From positions 62,725,001-62,789,000 of the forward strand of contig CM060842.1 in assembly GCA_030762175.1 (NCBI GenBank): DNA of 64,000 nucleotides, in the 5' to 3' direction. The notes below the pieces were generated by a model. That model was not told the origin of the DNA. It did not search any database and saw only the letters and a list, made by a program, of their open reading frames with translations. The position numbers and the translations under genes are program-made. This DNA is from Metallyticus violacea (Eukaryota; Arthropoda; Insecta; Mantodea; Metallyticidae). The first letter of the stretch is position 1. Each line of letters starts with the position of its first letter. Below, in pieces: positions 12,371 to 25,222 of the stretch.

Positions 12371-15335
12371 ATCTAAGATAGTAACAACGAAAAATATTTT
12401 CAAAACAAAAAGTTTAAAATTTGTATAGTGGTTTCTTATATATCGTATCATTTTTATAATTTGTGATTTAAATCTCTGGAGGACTAAAATTGTATTGATC
12501 TCTTACTTTAAACACTTTTTTAGGAATTGTGTGATTGAACATTTTTATGAAATGATACCGACATAACATTGCTATTATTTCTATAAAAATAATGCTTCCC
12601 AGCGGAAATAAATTTAGCTCTTAGTGGAAGACGGGAGGGATATATATGGAATTATGGCAGGAGTAGGGAAGAAGCTTAATGAAAAATGCAGAGAAAAGAA
12701 ATATGAAGAAAACACCAGACCAAGAAAAGCAGTAATAAAACGGAAACAGAGGGAAATGAAATAAAATAATAATAATAACAAGGGTCGGTAGTGGTTTTAT
12801 GATGCTACTGTTATCTCATTGGATGACATTTTTCGACTTCGGCGTTTATTGGTTGGGGGGAAATTTTCTTTGAGGGGGGGGGGAGATATTGTTCTTTTAT
12901 GAGCTTCTGTCTCTGGGGAGAAGGTTATTGCCATATTTTGCCCTTGGATCTGGGGGTTAGCCAGAGTGGGCAAAACTTGAAAGCTGTTTTCCTCCTCCAA
13001 GTGTTTGTTTTCATCTTGACCCTGAGATGAGAATGACGGCGCCCCACTTGGATGTGTTCCAGAGCGCTCAGCCAGCTAGGCAGGAAGATAGCTTTGTTTT
13101 ATTTTATTCATCACTGACAAAAACATGGATGTACTTATTTACAGAAATTTTCTTTCTGCATTCGCGACTTCTCACTCTTGACTTACGTAATTTCACAGAA
13201 AAAGTGATTTCATTTTGACAGTCACAACCAATCTCCCTCGCTCGCTCCTTTGGAAGAATGACAGCTGCAGTGATATTACATGTGTCTCACATCATCCTTT
13301 TACCGTCCATTTCAGTCTGGAACAAAAAAACCAAGCACATGTACAGGGTGGCTGCAAACAAGTTAGATAATATTTTTCCACTTCAGTTTTTAAGCATTTG
13401 ATTTCCAAGCTACCCATTTAATATACTTAATCCCAAAGAAATAAATGTTCATTTTATTTCCTGAATGGGGACTCATGTATTGCATATATAATAATCAATA
13501 ATTATCATGTAGATGAAATATTGAGAGCCCTTACACTTCTTTATTGATCTGTAAAATTATTTCGTATTCTAACATTACCAATCCCTTCAGCCTTCTTTTG
13601 CCGATTATTTTAAATTACAAAAATATTCTACAGAATTATCGTATGCCCTCATCGTTATGTTATTATTATTTATCTCGCATGTTTATGATTTTTTAAAAAA
13701 GTGTTTTAGCGGCGATTAGCAGGTCGAAATTGCCCGCGCACAGCGGCCGATTCCCGAGATTACGCTCTTTTGCGTAAAGCGAAACCCAAACAAATGAGTG
13801 GCAAGGTAATTTATTTTAAATTTGTTGCTACATTTTAATTCTTAATTAATTTTGTTCGCTTAACTTCTTATAAATTTCGGAGAACTTAAATTTCTGTTGC
13901 CTGTAATCGTCTGTTATCTTTTGTTTTCAAAGTTCATATTTCATTCTAACTCCGCATAACAAAGCAGCTTTATATCGTTTCGCATTTATTTTGATAGTCT
14001 TATCGTTAATATAATTTATATGGTTCGTTCTGATATTTATACATTGTTAGAATAAAACAGAGCTTAACATTTTAAATAGTTGCATGTTATCCGTCCAATA
14101 TTATTTGCTTAATAATATTTTACTTCTCTTTATGTTGGAACAACAGATAGTCGCAGTTTTCCCTCTTCCAGAAAATAAGTTCAGCTCTAATTCTGTGAAT
14201 ATCTTTATAAATTATAAAGAGCTTAATGCAATGTTAGTTAATTTTCAGTAATTATAGTGTGCCCGTTTGCCAATTACAAGATAATCAATAAATGAAAGCA
14301 TATTTTTAAAGATACTTCTTTTATTTGCATTCTCGTAAAATCATCGAGATAACGTCAGAAGAAAAAGTTCAGTTCGGATAAGTCAGGCAAACAAGCAGGG
14401 AAATACAGGACCCCATCTTTCGATTCACCTCATCGAAATTCGATCATCGAAGAGATACATGCGCTGCCGCCACAGCTCGAGTATTACTACTTTTACTTTA
14501 GAATATAAGGCTCAAAACATGTGTCTCTTTAGATACCCTAAGGTTAGTATCTACCAAGGGGAGCATTTCCGGACATGATTTCCTATATGGAAGTTATTCA
14601 TATATCATGAATCAAGAGTTTGTAAACTTAATCATACATACTGTATAACGAATATATATATTTAACTATCTTCATATTAAAAGAATATAATTACAAGTTC
14701 ATATATTATTTTTGTTTTAAATTTTATTAAATCTCCCAATATGCAATATGTTATTTATCTAAAGAATTTTTTTAACTATCGACGTTTTTGGGATAATTAA
14801 TAATGTTAAAACTTTCATATTTTTTATATATTTGGTTTAATTTAAAATATTTCTTATTTTAATTAATTTTTATTTTTTTTTAAATAAATCGTTACTTTTG
14901 CAAATGGTTATGTACGAGATATATTTCATAGTTAAAATAAATAATAGATGTTAGTTGCTTAGTATTTACAATGTTATAATAATAATTTTGTATTTTAATT
15001 AATCGCTTTGCTTTATATCTTTTATTAGAGAATATGGTCAATATTGTAGATACTTGCAAATTTCCACCATTATTTATTTTGTTCCTTACATTTAATCCTT
15101 GTGTATATTATTATTTATACACAACATTTACCTTAATTTAGTGTACCACTCTCTCATTTGTCAATAGTAAATCATGCAGATTATATTTATAGTGTATTTT
15201 TAGCAATAATTGCATCTCTTCATTTACTATAGGTATTGCACATTAATTTTCGCGCGTTTTTTATTTAGGAAAGTACAATCATATTTCCAATATATTCACT
15301 TGGTATTAAAATTCCTGGGAAATACCTAACATAGA
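12371..15335. other. Unassigned AT-rich sequence
   Basis: A minus-strand frame at 12797-13000 encodes a basic, Pro/Ser-rich 67-residue peptide (KRTISPPPLKENFPPTNKRR) that vaguely resembles N-termini of LINE ORF1 proteins, but there is nothing next to it to support that. A GC-richer patch lies at 13700-13790. Otherwise nothing. Confidence 0.4.
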
Positions 15336-15336
15336 A

Positions 15337-15396
<60 letters not shown>
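15336..15396. repeat. (TAA)n microsatellite
   Basis: Perfect TAA run of about 20 units. Confidence 0.95.
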
Positions 15397-15399
<3 letters not shown>

Positions 15400-16165
15400 C
15401 CTTGACACAACAGCACTGATAAATGAATGTCTGACGCAAATGAAGTGAAGTTTTTTCTTAACAGATTTTCATATACTTAACCATGGCTTACCAGATGGGA
15501 TTGACTAATTTTGAGATCAAATTCACGAAGCTGGGTGAACCTTCTCTCCCTTTCGGCAGAGCACCACCAAAAGTGCCTAGAATCGAGTCGGAGAACACCT
15601 GACTTGCATGTATCCACGCTGATCACTAGATCACATAGACTATGTTTAGCCAATACTAATGGAATAAAATTGTCTATTTATTCAGTATTAACGACCCATA
15701 CATTTTTTTTTTCAAATTATTGTGTGTAATCTCTGAAAATATGAAGGAAATAAAATAATCCAATGTTGGTACTTTGAGTAGAAATAAATAAAACTGTGCC
15801 AAAACCTATATCCTCGATATTTGCTAAAACAATGGCTTAACTTTATCTATTAAATATTTCAACAGCGAGTCATTTGAATCGAATGAAAAATAAAAATTTC
15901 ATTTACGGTGATCTTTCTTAATTATTTCTATTTGCCTTCTTTATATATTTTTAAATAAATGATTGAAATCAGGGCAATCTCTAATATTATTCAGTACCAG
16001 CATGTACAAATGCGAGTTGCTGTTGAATTTAAAATAATGCTTGATGGACTACAATAATTTAAGCTAGTCTAATGAACTCTCATACAACATTTTATCTATG
16101 TCGAAATGCAAAAGGAAAAAATATATAAATAATGTCCATACGTACGAACTAAACATTAAGGTAAG

Positions 16166-16810
16166 ATGGGTCGTTCGGAAATAGTTAATGGAGGACACAT
16201 AAATGATCAATTTAGAGAAATTGTTGAAGCAAATAAACGTAAAGCGACTTAAAATGCTATGGGATTTAGACTACCACCTTCAACTGCTTGAGATGACTTA
16301 AAGAAAATAGGAAAAGAAAAACAAAATCGCTTTTCGGATCGTGATGACACGTCGATTTTCTATGTCAACCACTAACATCGGTTTAACTACTGAATCTAAA
16401 TGAAGCTCTGAAACATTTCGCAAAATCAAAAATGTGCCTAAGGATGATTATGACAACTGTATGGTGGTCTCGGGCTTAGTACGCTACAAGCCTTTACCTC
16501 TTGGCGAAACAATTACTTCCATTATCAAGAAATTAACAAAATGCATCAAAACAATCAAAACAAAGTCATGATAACGCTCGGCCACATGCCTCCCAAAGAG
16601 CTTAACCTCAATTGGCATATTCATTCGATTGTCAGCACAGATTTTTACTGATTCAAACATTTAAGATTAAGTTCTTTAATATAAAAGAAGAAACTGAGGT
16701 GGCATTTAAATTTTCCATCGTTTCTGGAAGCCACGATTTTGTCTGACATAAATAAATTTCCTACTAATTGACAAAGATATATAGAAGTTCATGGGGGCAA
16801 ATATCATTAA
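16166..16810 (+). pseudogene. Cecropia/SETMAR-type mariner transposase relic
   Basis: Fragments of one transposase follow each other on the + strand in the right order. From 16166: GRSEIVN, FREIVEANKRKAT and DDLKKIGK (the helix-turn-helix linker region of cecropia-group mariners); near 16400 LNLNEALKHFAKSK; then TTVWWSRA, the GETIT motif near 16508, the second catalytic motif HDNARPHA near 16570, FKHLRL near 16660, and DINKFPTN followed by IEVHGGKYH and a stop at 16810. The first catalytic Asp region and most of the N-terminus are deleted, the third Asp is not readable, and frames change several times. TIRs were not found. Dead and internally deleted; distinct in motif wording from the mariners at 5.5 and 26.5 kb. 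Confidence 0.75.
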
Positions 16811-18188
16811 CAAAATTGATTTTTAAGTTTAAATTATGAAACCGCCATTAATTTCCTTGAGATTTAATAGGTTCTATTATGGTAAAATTCTGTCTTCGTT
16901 TTAAAAGATTATGTTGACCCATACAAAATATAACAAAAATTATATTTGTATGTAAGAAAATAAGTGATGTGATGGAAATTTTAACACAAAGAATAGTACA
17001 AAATCCTTTAACACGTACTGCTTCATTTTTGTCTTAATTATTAGTGTTAATAATTAACATTAATACATGCAGATTTGCCAGATGTGCCGCATTAATGGAC
17101 GTGTTTTGTTCCTGTTTGGACAGGTGTTACATTCGGCTATGAAGAATCATTATACCAATAGATTTATATCGCCTATGTACTAAAGTGCTTAGTCAGATAA
17201 ACAGAAACTTTGGTTTGTCATGAATTCATATAAAGAGGAATTTATCACAGTTATAATTAAAATGAAAATGTAGTTTTTTGAGAAACGGTTAATTTTAATA
17301 TGTTGATTTTTTTTTTCCTATTATTGCTCTACCAGTTTTGATGTCATACACAAATCTTTTAAATATTACCATATTCTTTTCTAACATTAACTTCAAAGAT
17401 TATATTTTTTCTGTATGGTTTATGGAAATTATTTTTATTTTCCAAAAGATTTGCTACTAGGCGAAGAAGAAAATAATTTGTGGATGTGTTTAGTTAGTCC
17501 ATGGATTATGGAAAGAGTTGTATTATTAAAATCAAGTCATATTCTGATAAGAAAGTGAGAAAATTTAGATTCCGGTGATTATAGGATGTAGTGAAAAGAA
17601 ATATACATAACAGAAGTGTAGAAAATTACCATCAATATTAATAATTGAAAATATACAAAAGGTGTTCATGCTGAGCCTTAGGCATTGGCAGATTATAAAT
17701 GAAAAACTTGCGAATTAAATAACGACATAAGCGATATAAAGCTGTTGATTTAAAAGTCTTATAATTATATACAAATATGTGTTTTTAAAATAATACATAA
17801 AATTATGGGATATAAATTGATATGTCGAGCGTTTTTTAATTAAAGTGTGAATTAGTTTCATTGAAATTGTACATTACTTTTGAAAAAATCCTGCATCAAA
17901 TATCACTAGCTTCTTGGATAAACATACATTACCTGTAAACTACTCCCTAGTCTTCCTTACTGATTAGATTCCGTTGCTTTTGAACGCTATAAGATAAAGC
18001 AGAGACCAGAAAAGAAATATCCAGTTTCAGAAAGTCATAATTTTGGGGGGAAATTTGTAAAGTTGTAAAACACTTTTCTTCGGGTTTAACGGACTTGTAC
18101 AATATTATAATTTCATTTTAATGCTAAGCAGAAATGTACGTGCTATATTTCTACACCCTCTAATAGAAGTTTTCTTTCATGTGCTAAA
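16811..18188. other. Unassigned AT-rich sequence
   Basis: No coding, RNA or repeat feature that I can support. Confidence 0.5.
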
Positions 18189-18410
18189 TACAGAGCCTTC
18201 ATTTGGACGCATGGCCGGCTAAACGGGGATTTGCCTGCGCTCTATTTTTTACGGTTCTGTTCCTACTTTCACTTTCCCTCCTCTCCGTGTGTTGATGCGC
18301 AGGCTTTTGCTGCACAGCTGTTGAACTTTGTGAGAACACGCGTTTCAGTGTTATAGTGTGTTATGTGACCACAAACCTAGTAAAGAAGTGAGACGGTAAT
18401 TTATATAAGA

Positions 18411-18731
18411 TTCACAGAGAAGCGATTCGTAATCCTGTGAATGGATTTAGGAAAACGGAATCTGTCCTTGATAATAAATCGAAAGTAAACCGCCGTGTTA
18501 TTACAAAGAAAAATTCGATGACTTCGGAGAAACGTTAGAAAGAAATCTCTATGAAAATTTGGTCAGGAATTAGAAATTTCGCAAACCTCAGCTTGGAATG
18601 TCACTAAACTTTTAAAATTAAAACCCTGTAAGATACCTGTAGTTCAGTAATTGTAACCACGCTATAATGTGAGTAGAGTTAATTTCTGCAATCTGATGTT
18701 GGATAATGTTAATGTTCGATCTATTAACCCC

Positions 18732-18779
<48 letters not shown>

Positions 18780-18940
18780 AGCCTGGTTTTATTTAATGGT
18801 CATATAGCGATACAAAACAATAGATATTGGAATGCAGAAAATTCTGATCTTGTATATGAAATGCCATTGTATGACCAAAAAGTTGCTGTTTGGGGTACTG
18901 TAGACATCTGTGTACTTGAATTCAAGGGGCTATTAATATC
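18411..18940 (+). pseudogene. Mariner-like transposase, N-terminal and first catalytic part (broken)
   Basis: Inside the TIRs the + strand reads AIRNPVNGFRKTESVLDNKS and KVNRRVITK (helix-turn-helix linker), then in another frame QTSAWNVTKLLKLKPCKI, then SRVNFCNLMLDNV, a Phe run caused by the T38 tract, FNGHIAIQNNRYWNAEN and VYEMPLYDQKVAVWG. This is the motif order of the insect mariner-like lineage also present at 3.5 and 58.3 kb. The first catalytic block (normally SDEAWF) falls at the T tract and is corrupted. Everything after the VGVW-type motif is missing. The product would be non-functional. Confidence 0.85.
18733..18770. repeat. T38 homopolymer inside the transposase relic
   Basis: A 38-base T run sits exactly where the lineage encodes consecutive Phe codons before the first catalytic Asp. 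Expansion of that T-rich codon stretch is the simplest origin. Confidence 0.9.
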
Positions 18941-19014
18941 CGACCCGCCGGCAAACAGCGTACTTCCCGGAGTCAAGCAAATCCCCGTTAAGCCGGTCAC
19001 ACGAGGGCTCTGTA

Positions 19015-20317
19015 GCTTATATTGACCGCATGTTATATCGAGCTATAAAACTTTAACTAAACTACTGAGTTTCGATTCGGCAGAGCACAGATGCATACTG
19101 GGAGAAAGCAGTTGTCAAGACCGTAAAATGCACATGCAGGTGGTAGTTTGTAAACTCGTAGTTTGAGGAAGGCATTGTTAGTGACTGTTGCGCGTTTGTG
19201 TATTACTCGGTACTTTCATTGTGTGCTGATTATTCTTCGTTAGATCAAATAGAAAAGTTTCCTATGCAAATGCCCACAATGTATTGCCGCTGAGGGGTAT
19301 CATTTTCAACATTTCTTATAACACAGGTTAGTGCTTTATCAGTGTTACGTATAGTAAATTATATACTAACATTACGCATGGTGCCTCTTATCTCCCTTTT
19401 TCTGGTTGCGGCGGCTTCACTTCACCAGTAAGCATTCGCGATCAGGTGGTATATAACTGAAATCATTGTACAACTACACAATTGACCAGCTACGTTTCGT
19501 ATTTGGTTATATTTTCAATCGAAAGGCATCACAATGTGGAGGATAAAGAAAATAACGTTTCATTTTTAATTCGAACATGGGCATCATTGAAAAAAAAAAA
19601 TCCCGTTTCGCGATATGTTATATTTAATTTACTGTATTTATGAAATATGGAAATGGTAGAGGGAGGGAGGAAAAGTTGTAAAAACGTTTTGGGGACAGCG
19701 GATGTAGGCGTTAATTGTAAAGCTTATCCGCTCAAGGGCTGTTTTTACTCTTCTTCGATCCCTCTGTTATCTTCTGAACCTGTCCCATGACGGTCTCACG
19801 GCAGTATATATTACTTCGCGAAGAGAGTTAAACAGCTGATTCTAAAATAATGCATTTTATGTAAACAATATTTTAACTAGCAATTAGTGGTTGTGTGCAT
19901 TAGGATTTTACTCAGAACTTTCCAGTTTTCTTGTATAACTGCAGTTAACAGAGTTGTACACTGTATGGATCTACTGGTTCAGTGCAAAATGGAGCTAAAA
20001 TATACAATTTTAACACAAGGAAAAGCTACATGAAATTGGCGCTAATCTGAACGTTTCCGAAATAATTAATTCCGAAATTTAAAAGGAAACATTAACAATG
20101 AAATCAGAAATATTACGCGACGAAACTTGTGTTTTCCCAATTCAGTGCTTGTTGTGCCGGGGAGAGATGAACTTCCCAGTTTCTTCTATAACGTAAGACT
20201 GTATACATGCTTTAGGAAATTAATTTAAGTACGGGCATGTCGGCACTCTACGGTAGTAGCCATCACATAATTCACAGTGAGTAGACAATGTTTATAACTA
20301 AAGCTGGGTATCTTCGC
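19015..20317. other. Unassigned sequence
   Basis: No gene, RNA or dispersed repeat recognised. Segments 19080-19460 and 19650-19810 are GC-richer but carry no motif that I know. Confidence 0.5.
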
Positions 20318-20553
20318 ATTGGCGCTACAGCCCGCGGTGAGTCCAGGTCTGCCGCAGCAACCTCTCCTTCTTCTGTCTCCGTCTCACGACTTCATTAATA
20401 AAGGGCAGTACTGCAGGAAAGGGGGCATATGATCAGCATGACGGCACCCTCCTTTTCAGAGCTCCCTAACTCAGAAAACTTTCTAAGCATGTACAAAAAT
20501 CGTACCCGGACTTCTGGCCAGCAGTCAGTAACGTTCACCACTAGACCAAAGAA
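20318..20553 (-). mobile_element. tRNA-derived SINE, family SINE-B, copy 2
   Basis: Second copy of the family at 12055-12370, same orientation. Shared blocks include the GCAGTACTGCAGGA-like segment, the AACTCAGAAAACTTTCTAAG segment, and the head with A-box-like (TTTGGTCTAGTGGTGAACG) and B-box-like (GTCCGGGTACGATTTT) sequences on the minus strand. Substitutions between the copies show that both are old. Confidence 0.7.
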
Positions 20554-22072
20554 CTGGTCAAGAGTAATAATAGATATTTAAATTATAAAATTTACAGTCA
20601 TAACATAATAGACCAATAGCTTGAAAGATGACTGGGAAATTAAAACAATACATATATGGAGAAAATTTTAAAAAAATATATTAAAATGACATTAAATCTA
20701 CACAGAACTAAAATACTAATTGTCCTAAGTCGGTTTAATGAAATTGAACTTGATAAGAAAGAAAAGATCTGAGATGGTTTACATTAAATTGAGAATCTTG
20801 AAGACTCAGAAAATATTAAATATACCCAATGTTAGTGGTGATGAGCAGTATTTGGACAAAATTTTGTCTGTTTTCGAAAAAACAGAGATAAAATAGCGAC
20901 GATTGACATGCTGGGGCCTGTTTTCAGACCATAGAACATGATTAAAATTGGATCCATTTCCTCATTTTATCACAAGATCTTATTAAGTACAATAAAAACA
21001 CTCATACTTTTTAAGAATCTTTTGTCAGCGATATATTGTTATACATTCGCGTTATTTTTCATCTCCCTTAAACAAGGTACTGTTATTCTTATGTTACTTA
21101 GTGGTATTTGCAAATAGAAGCACATACTTGCTGTTTAACGCAAGATATCGATGTTTTTGTTAGCGGGGGTGTTTGCTGTTGTAGAAGAAGGTTGTTGTAT
21201 CAATACAGAGGGAGCGAGTCTGCAAACAAGAAACGTGCAGCCCATATTTCTTCCAGATGACTCTGTGATTTAAACTAATAACCTTTACGTAGTAACCTTA
21301 TAAAAAGTTATTTTCACCCTAAAGATACTTGGCATAAATTTCCAGGTTTCCTCTGCCAAGACCGTAACAATGATATATTGCAGCACTATGTTTTGCCACC
21401 ATACGGCCGAGAAGGCACACCATGGCTTCTTGCTAAAGAATCATCGCGATATATTTGCTGCACAGATCTCTCTTGCTTTAATACGCATTTCGAACGTAGG
21501 CGTGACATGCACACGTGAATATTTTTCCTTCCTTGTGCTCCAACTTTCTACCCTTTTTGGAGAGTATTGCTGCTGTCATTGCAGGTCCTTTCGTTTAGCC
21601 TGTAGAACTTTAATCATTGCACATCTAGAGATGTATTTTTTTTTTTTAAAGTATGGACAAAACGGTTAGATGTCAAATGTAAATTACTTCTCACAAATAT
21701 TAAGGGGAAGGTCTCAATCCTTGGATCGGTGCTATGTATAAGCTTTCGCTTTGCCAGTATTGGTGATATATGCATAGTGAGTGTGTAGATGTTATGGACA
21801 AAACGGCTTTTGTAAAAGCTTGCCACGTTACTAATTATCTGCACATCAGCTAAAAGCCAACTATATATTCAATTTAAAGAGCACTCGCATATTATCTAAA
21901 CTCATTAGTGGCCGTGGCATTGAGGGGTGTAGCCAGAGTTTAATAAATTTAAATTGAATGCATCATTGTTGTAAACAATTAACTAAGGAAGTAATTTTAA
22001 CTAATAATTGTTATAAAACAAATTATATTTTCCCTTTTCTTTAAGCTAGTTTCACATTCACATTTTTGAATA
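20554..22072. other. Unassigned sequence
   Basis: A 99-codon frame on + at 21370-21669 is the longest non-repetitive one nearby but has no domain, splice pair or start context to support it. The phrase TATGGACAAAACGG occurs twice (about 21653 and 21794). Confidence 0.5.
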
Positions 22073-22366
22073 GTCGGTCCTGGTGGTGTAGTGGTAACCA
22101 TATTTGTCTTCTAAACCCAAGATCGCGGGTTCGATTCCGGCCAAACCGATGGATTTTTTTGGGCATAAAAATCCTAAGTATGACTTCCTTCGAATGGAAA
22201 GTAAAGCCGCGGGTTCCGTGTTGTACATTTTCGGCACCATAAAGAATTCCAAGCCTGAAAGAAGAGGCCTCTGAGCAAAATTTGTCGGCCGTTACACGCC
22301 CTAATTTGAATGAGACGCTGATGATCTGAGCTGTTAAAGAAGTTGCATAAGTAAAAGAAATAAAAA
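22073..22366 (+). mobile_element. tRNA-derived SINE, family SINE-A, copy 1
   Basis: The head GTCGGTCCTGGTGGTGTAGT followed by GGTTCGATTCCGGCC gives an A box and a B box with normal tRNA spacing. The GGTCCTGG start pairs with a CCAGGACC end in better copies, like an acceptor stem. The body carries GGCATAAAAATCCTAAGTATG and TGAAAGAAGAGGCCTCTGAG, ending near an AAATAAAAAAT tail. Seven copies in this window share this architecture of about 290-300 bp. Confidence 0.92.
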
Positions 22367-24560
22367 ATAACCAATTAACAAACTTCTAAAGCGAGAGATA
22401 AAGTAAAATACTTAACTTTTCAAAGACGCTAACATTCATCTTCTTACGCATTCGCATAGCTTCACTTTTCATTTATAAATCCCCTCCAAGGCATGTTGCT
22501 AGGTCTACTATGTTAACAACATAATACAATTTCTAAATATACAATTCTAAAGTGCCCATGTCAAAATACCTTTGCTACTTTCTCCGAGACACTATCTTTA
22601 CTACTATTAAAATGTATAAAGTAAATAGTACCACAAATTAAATGACAACTTGTATAGAAATTGACGGAGGCTAAGTGCAGCAAAGACCTGACGGTTTAGA
22701 AAATTCCTTGCTGGCGAGATTTTTATAAAATATTGGGAACAAAATACATCTAAACCTGCAGATTCAAGCTTTTATAATAAGTTCGTTGAAAATACATGTC
22801 ATTGGTATTATTTTAAGATAAAATTTCCAGTCTGTTAGGACAAAAATATGCACCTTTTACTGTTAACTTCAAAAAACATAGCAGTGTTCTTTATATGTCT
22901 TTATTTTTTAAATTATTATTTTGGGCTTAAGTGAAACACAAATTTTAAAAATGTAATTGCAGAACTACACCTTCAGGAATGGGAACGTGACATATAAGTA
23001 TGGCGGGTTGTCATAAGTTATCAGAAAAGATGGCAGGGATATTTTTTTAAAATGCACACTAATAGCTGTTTTTATTGAAGTTTTTATTTCTAATTTTGTA
23101 ATGCAATGCTTTGATAAATACAGATTCATTAAAGTCTGCCCATATAAAACTGAAAACAATAACTGATAATCTCTAAAGCTTGGATTTGAACCTTTAAAAT
23201 ACATTTCTAATTAAACCAAATATCACCAGTATCTTTGGTGGTGTTTCTGGTGTAAACCTTACCTTTCCAAAACAACCAACCATGTCTCCAACTACCTTAA
23301 TTTGCATATAAGACAAACGATACTCCCGCGAGTGAAGTATGATACAGCAAGAATTCATCTTGAAACCTGGCGTTGTTTGTGTGAAGGAAGGAAACGCTAA
23401 AGAATACACGAGTCAATCAAAAAGTAACTAACAATCAACATAACAATATAAAAACTTACGAAACTTTACTGGAGTAAAAATGAACATTAATTAGGATCTT
23501 CATTTTTTTCATTTGAAAGTAAATATATTATACTTATTTTATTTTATTTTGAATTCAGTTTTATTTTATTGTCGTTATACAAAAATGTTTTACATTAATT
23601 ATATCGTTAATAGAGTGATTATGTACCTAAAATAGTAAAAGTACACGTAAAATATAGTAGCAATAAAAATTAGCGATACAATTCGCAGAATATTTCGGAT
23701 AGCCAAATATCCTTCTTCATAGTATACACATCACCTTTTGATTTTTACGTATACTTCACAACTTTCTAACAAACCTTAAGATATATATTTCCTAAATTAC
23801 TGTAAATAATACTAAGGTACACAGTTGTTTATATTGTTAGTCTCAACCCATTTATTGAAATCGCATGGTTCATCATTTGAGTAATTGTCCCATTCCGAAA
23901 TTTTCTAAATTTATTGAGTTTTTATACAGAAAATTTTTAGGTTCATATTTTATTTAAATTTTATAATAAAAATCCTACCGATCTAACAACGAATCGCATC
24001 AATTGGTATTTATGATTGATACAGGATTTATTTTAGTGCACTTTTATAACGTAAAAATACAAATTAGGTGTTTCACAACCTTTTATGTGAATTTTTTTCA
24101 TGTTATAATTTTAGTTCCTTTGATATCATAGAACGCTAAAAAACTGGTGTTTTTATGTCATACATTTACGTGTTTTAAACGCCCTATGAACTCGAGAAGC
24201 GACTTAACAAGGCTGCCAGCTCGGAAGCAGTCAACTGTTAAATAAAGCATTCGGAATAAAAAGTGATGTGTGCTGACATATTTCAGTTCTCCCTTTATTT
24301 AAAACTTTGTGCTTCATATACATATTCATATACTCAGTATGAATTTTATTTAATTGTAAACGTTTACCTAAGTGTTTAATGCTTTTTCGTTTATTTCATG
24401 ATTAGTTTAATGTACGAGCAGAGAATTTAGATTCGCTTTGTTCTTTTATATGAATAAAAAGATGGAAGAACTTTGTAAATAAGGTACAAGCTATATAGAA
24501 AATTCATAAATATCTCTAGCTAATCAGTACTGTTAAAAAATGCAATTTAGTTGTTCGTAC
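22367..24560. other. Unassigned AT-rich sequence
   Basis: No supported feature. A minus-strand frame at 23194-23409 is an AT-rich chance frame as far as I can tell. Confidence 0.5.
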
Positions 24561-24786
24561 TTTTGCAAATTGTCGACTAGTGAGAGTACCTCTGACACCG
24601 AGTACTTCGGCCATAACATGTGCCAATAAATAGCACGACACGGAACCCACGACTTTACTTCCTTTCCGAAGGAAGCCATACTTAGAATTTTTACGCCCAA
24701 AAAATCCATCGATCCTGCCCGGGATTGAACCCGCGATCTTGGGTTTAGAAGACAAATATGGTTACCACTACACCACCAAAACGGAC
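24561..24786 (-). mobile_element. SINE-A head joined to a different 3' tail, copy 2
   Basis: On the minus strand the tRNA-like head, the GGCGTAAAAATTCTAAGTAT block and the GGGTTCCGTGTCGTG block match SINE-A. After the GGCAC motif near 24617 the sequence no longer follows the family (no CCTCAAGCCTGAAAGA block) and instead continues with GGCCGAAGTACTCGGTGTC. This is either a recombinant or a SINE subfamily with another 3' module; its far end is uncertain. Confidence 0.75.
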
Positions 24787-24951
24787 ACTAGATTGGTGTA
24801 CAGGATGCTTATGAACCATACCTCAATAATTTCAGAGATTGCACAGGGATTTTAAACAAAAATTTGAGATAGGGAATATACAGTTTGCCTGTTCAAAGTT
24901 ACTACGTTAAATTTCTAAAGGACCATTATGCCAATGACTAATAAACCTTCC

Positions 24952-24952
<1 letters not shown>

Positions 24953-25004
<52 letters not shown>

Positions 25005-25025
25005 TTAAATAATAATAATAATAAT
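24953..25025. repeat. (TAA)n microsatellite
   Basis: TAA run with one interruption near 25004. Confidence 0.95.
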
Positions 25026-25222
25026 TAAACGGACTGAAGTTATGGAGCATGTCTCTTTGGCGCTGTCGGTACGATCAAGTAAAAGCGAAACATATTATCA
25101 AAATGGAATTTTATTCATGCGAGAACATACTTAATCAACAAATAATTAATCTGCTCTGCAGAACCAGAACCTAAAATCTTCAAAACCACAATTTGTCGCC
25201 TCATCCATAATTTGTGTTGATT

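Larger units (their letters stand above)
18191..19012 (+). mobile_element. TIR element of mariner-like lineage, internally deleted
   Basis: The left end (CAGAGCCTTC from 18191, then GGCCGGCTAAACGGGGATTT to about 18231) and the reverse complement of the right end (CAGAGCCCTCG ending at 19012, then ACCGGCTTAACGGGGATTTG) form TIRs of roughly 35-45 bp. Both ends are flanked by TA (18189-18190 and 19013-19014), the target of the IS630-Tc1-mariner superfamily. At 822 bp the element is shorter than the roughly 1.3-kb relative at 58.3 kb because the C-terminal half of the transposase is gone. Confidence 0.85.

Noticed and set aside
18733..19000. A retroposed transcript on the minus strand: AATAAA about 20 nt before an A38 tract, with a 66-codon frame upstream
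   Set aside because: The + strand of the same segment reads as the continuation of the transposase (NNRYWNAEN, VYEMPLYDQKVAVWG) inside matching TIRs, so the poly-T tract is internal and the AATAAA is chance.
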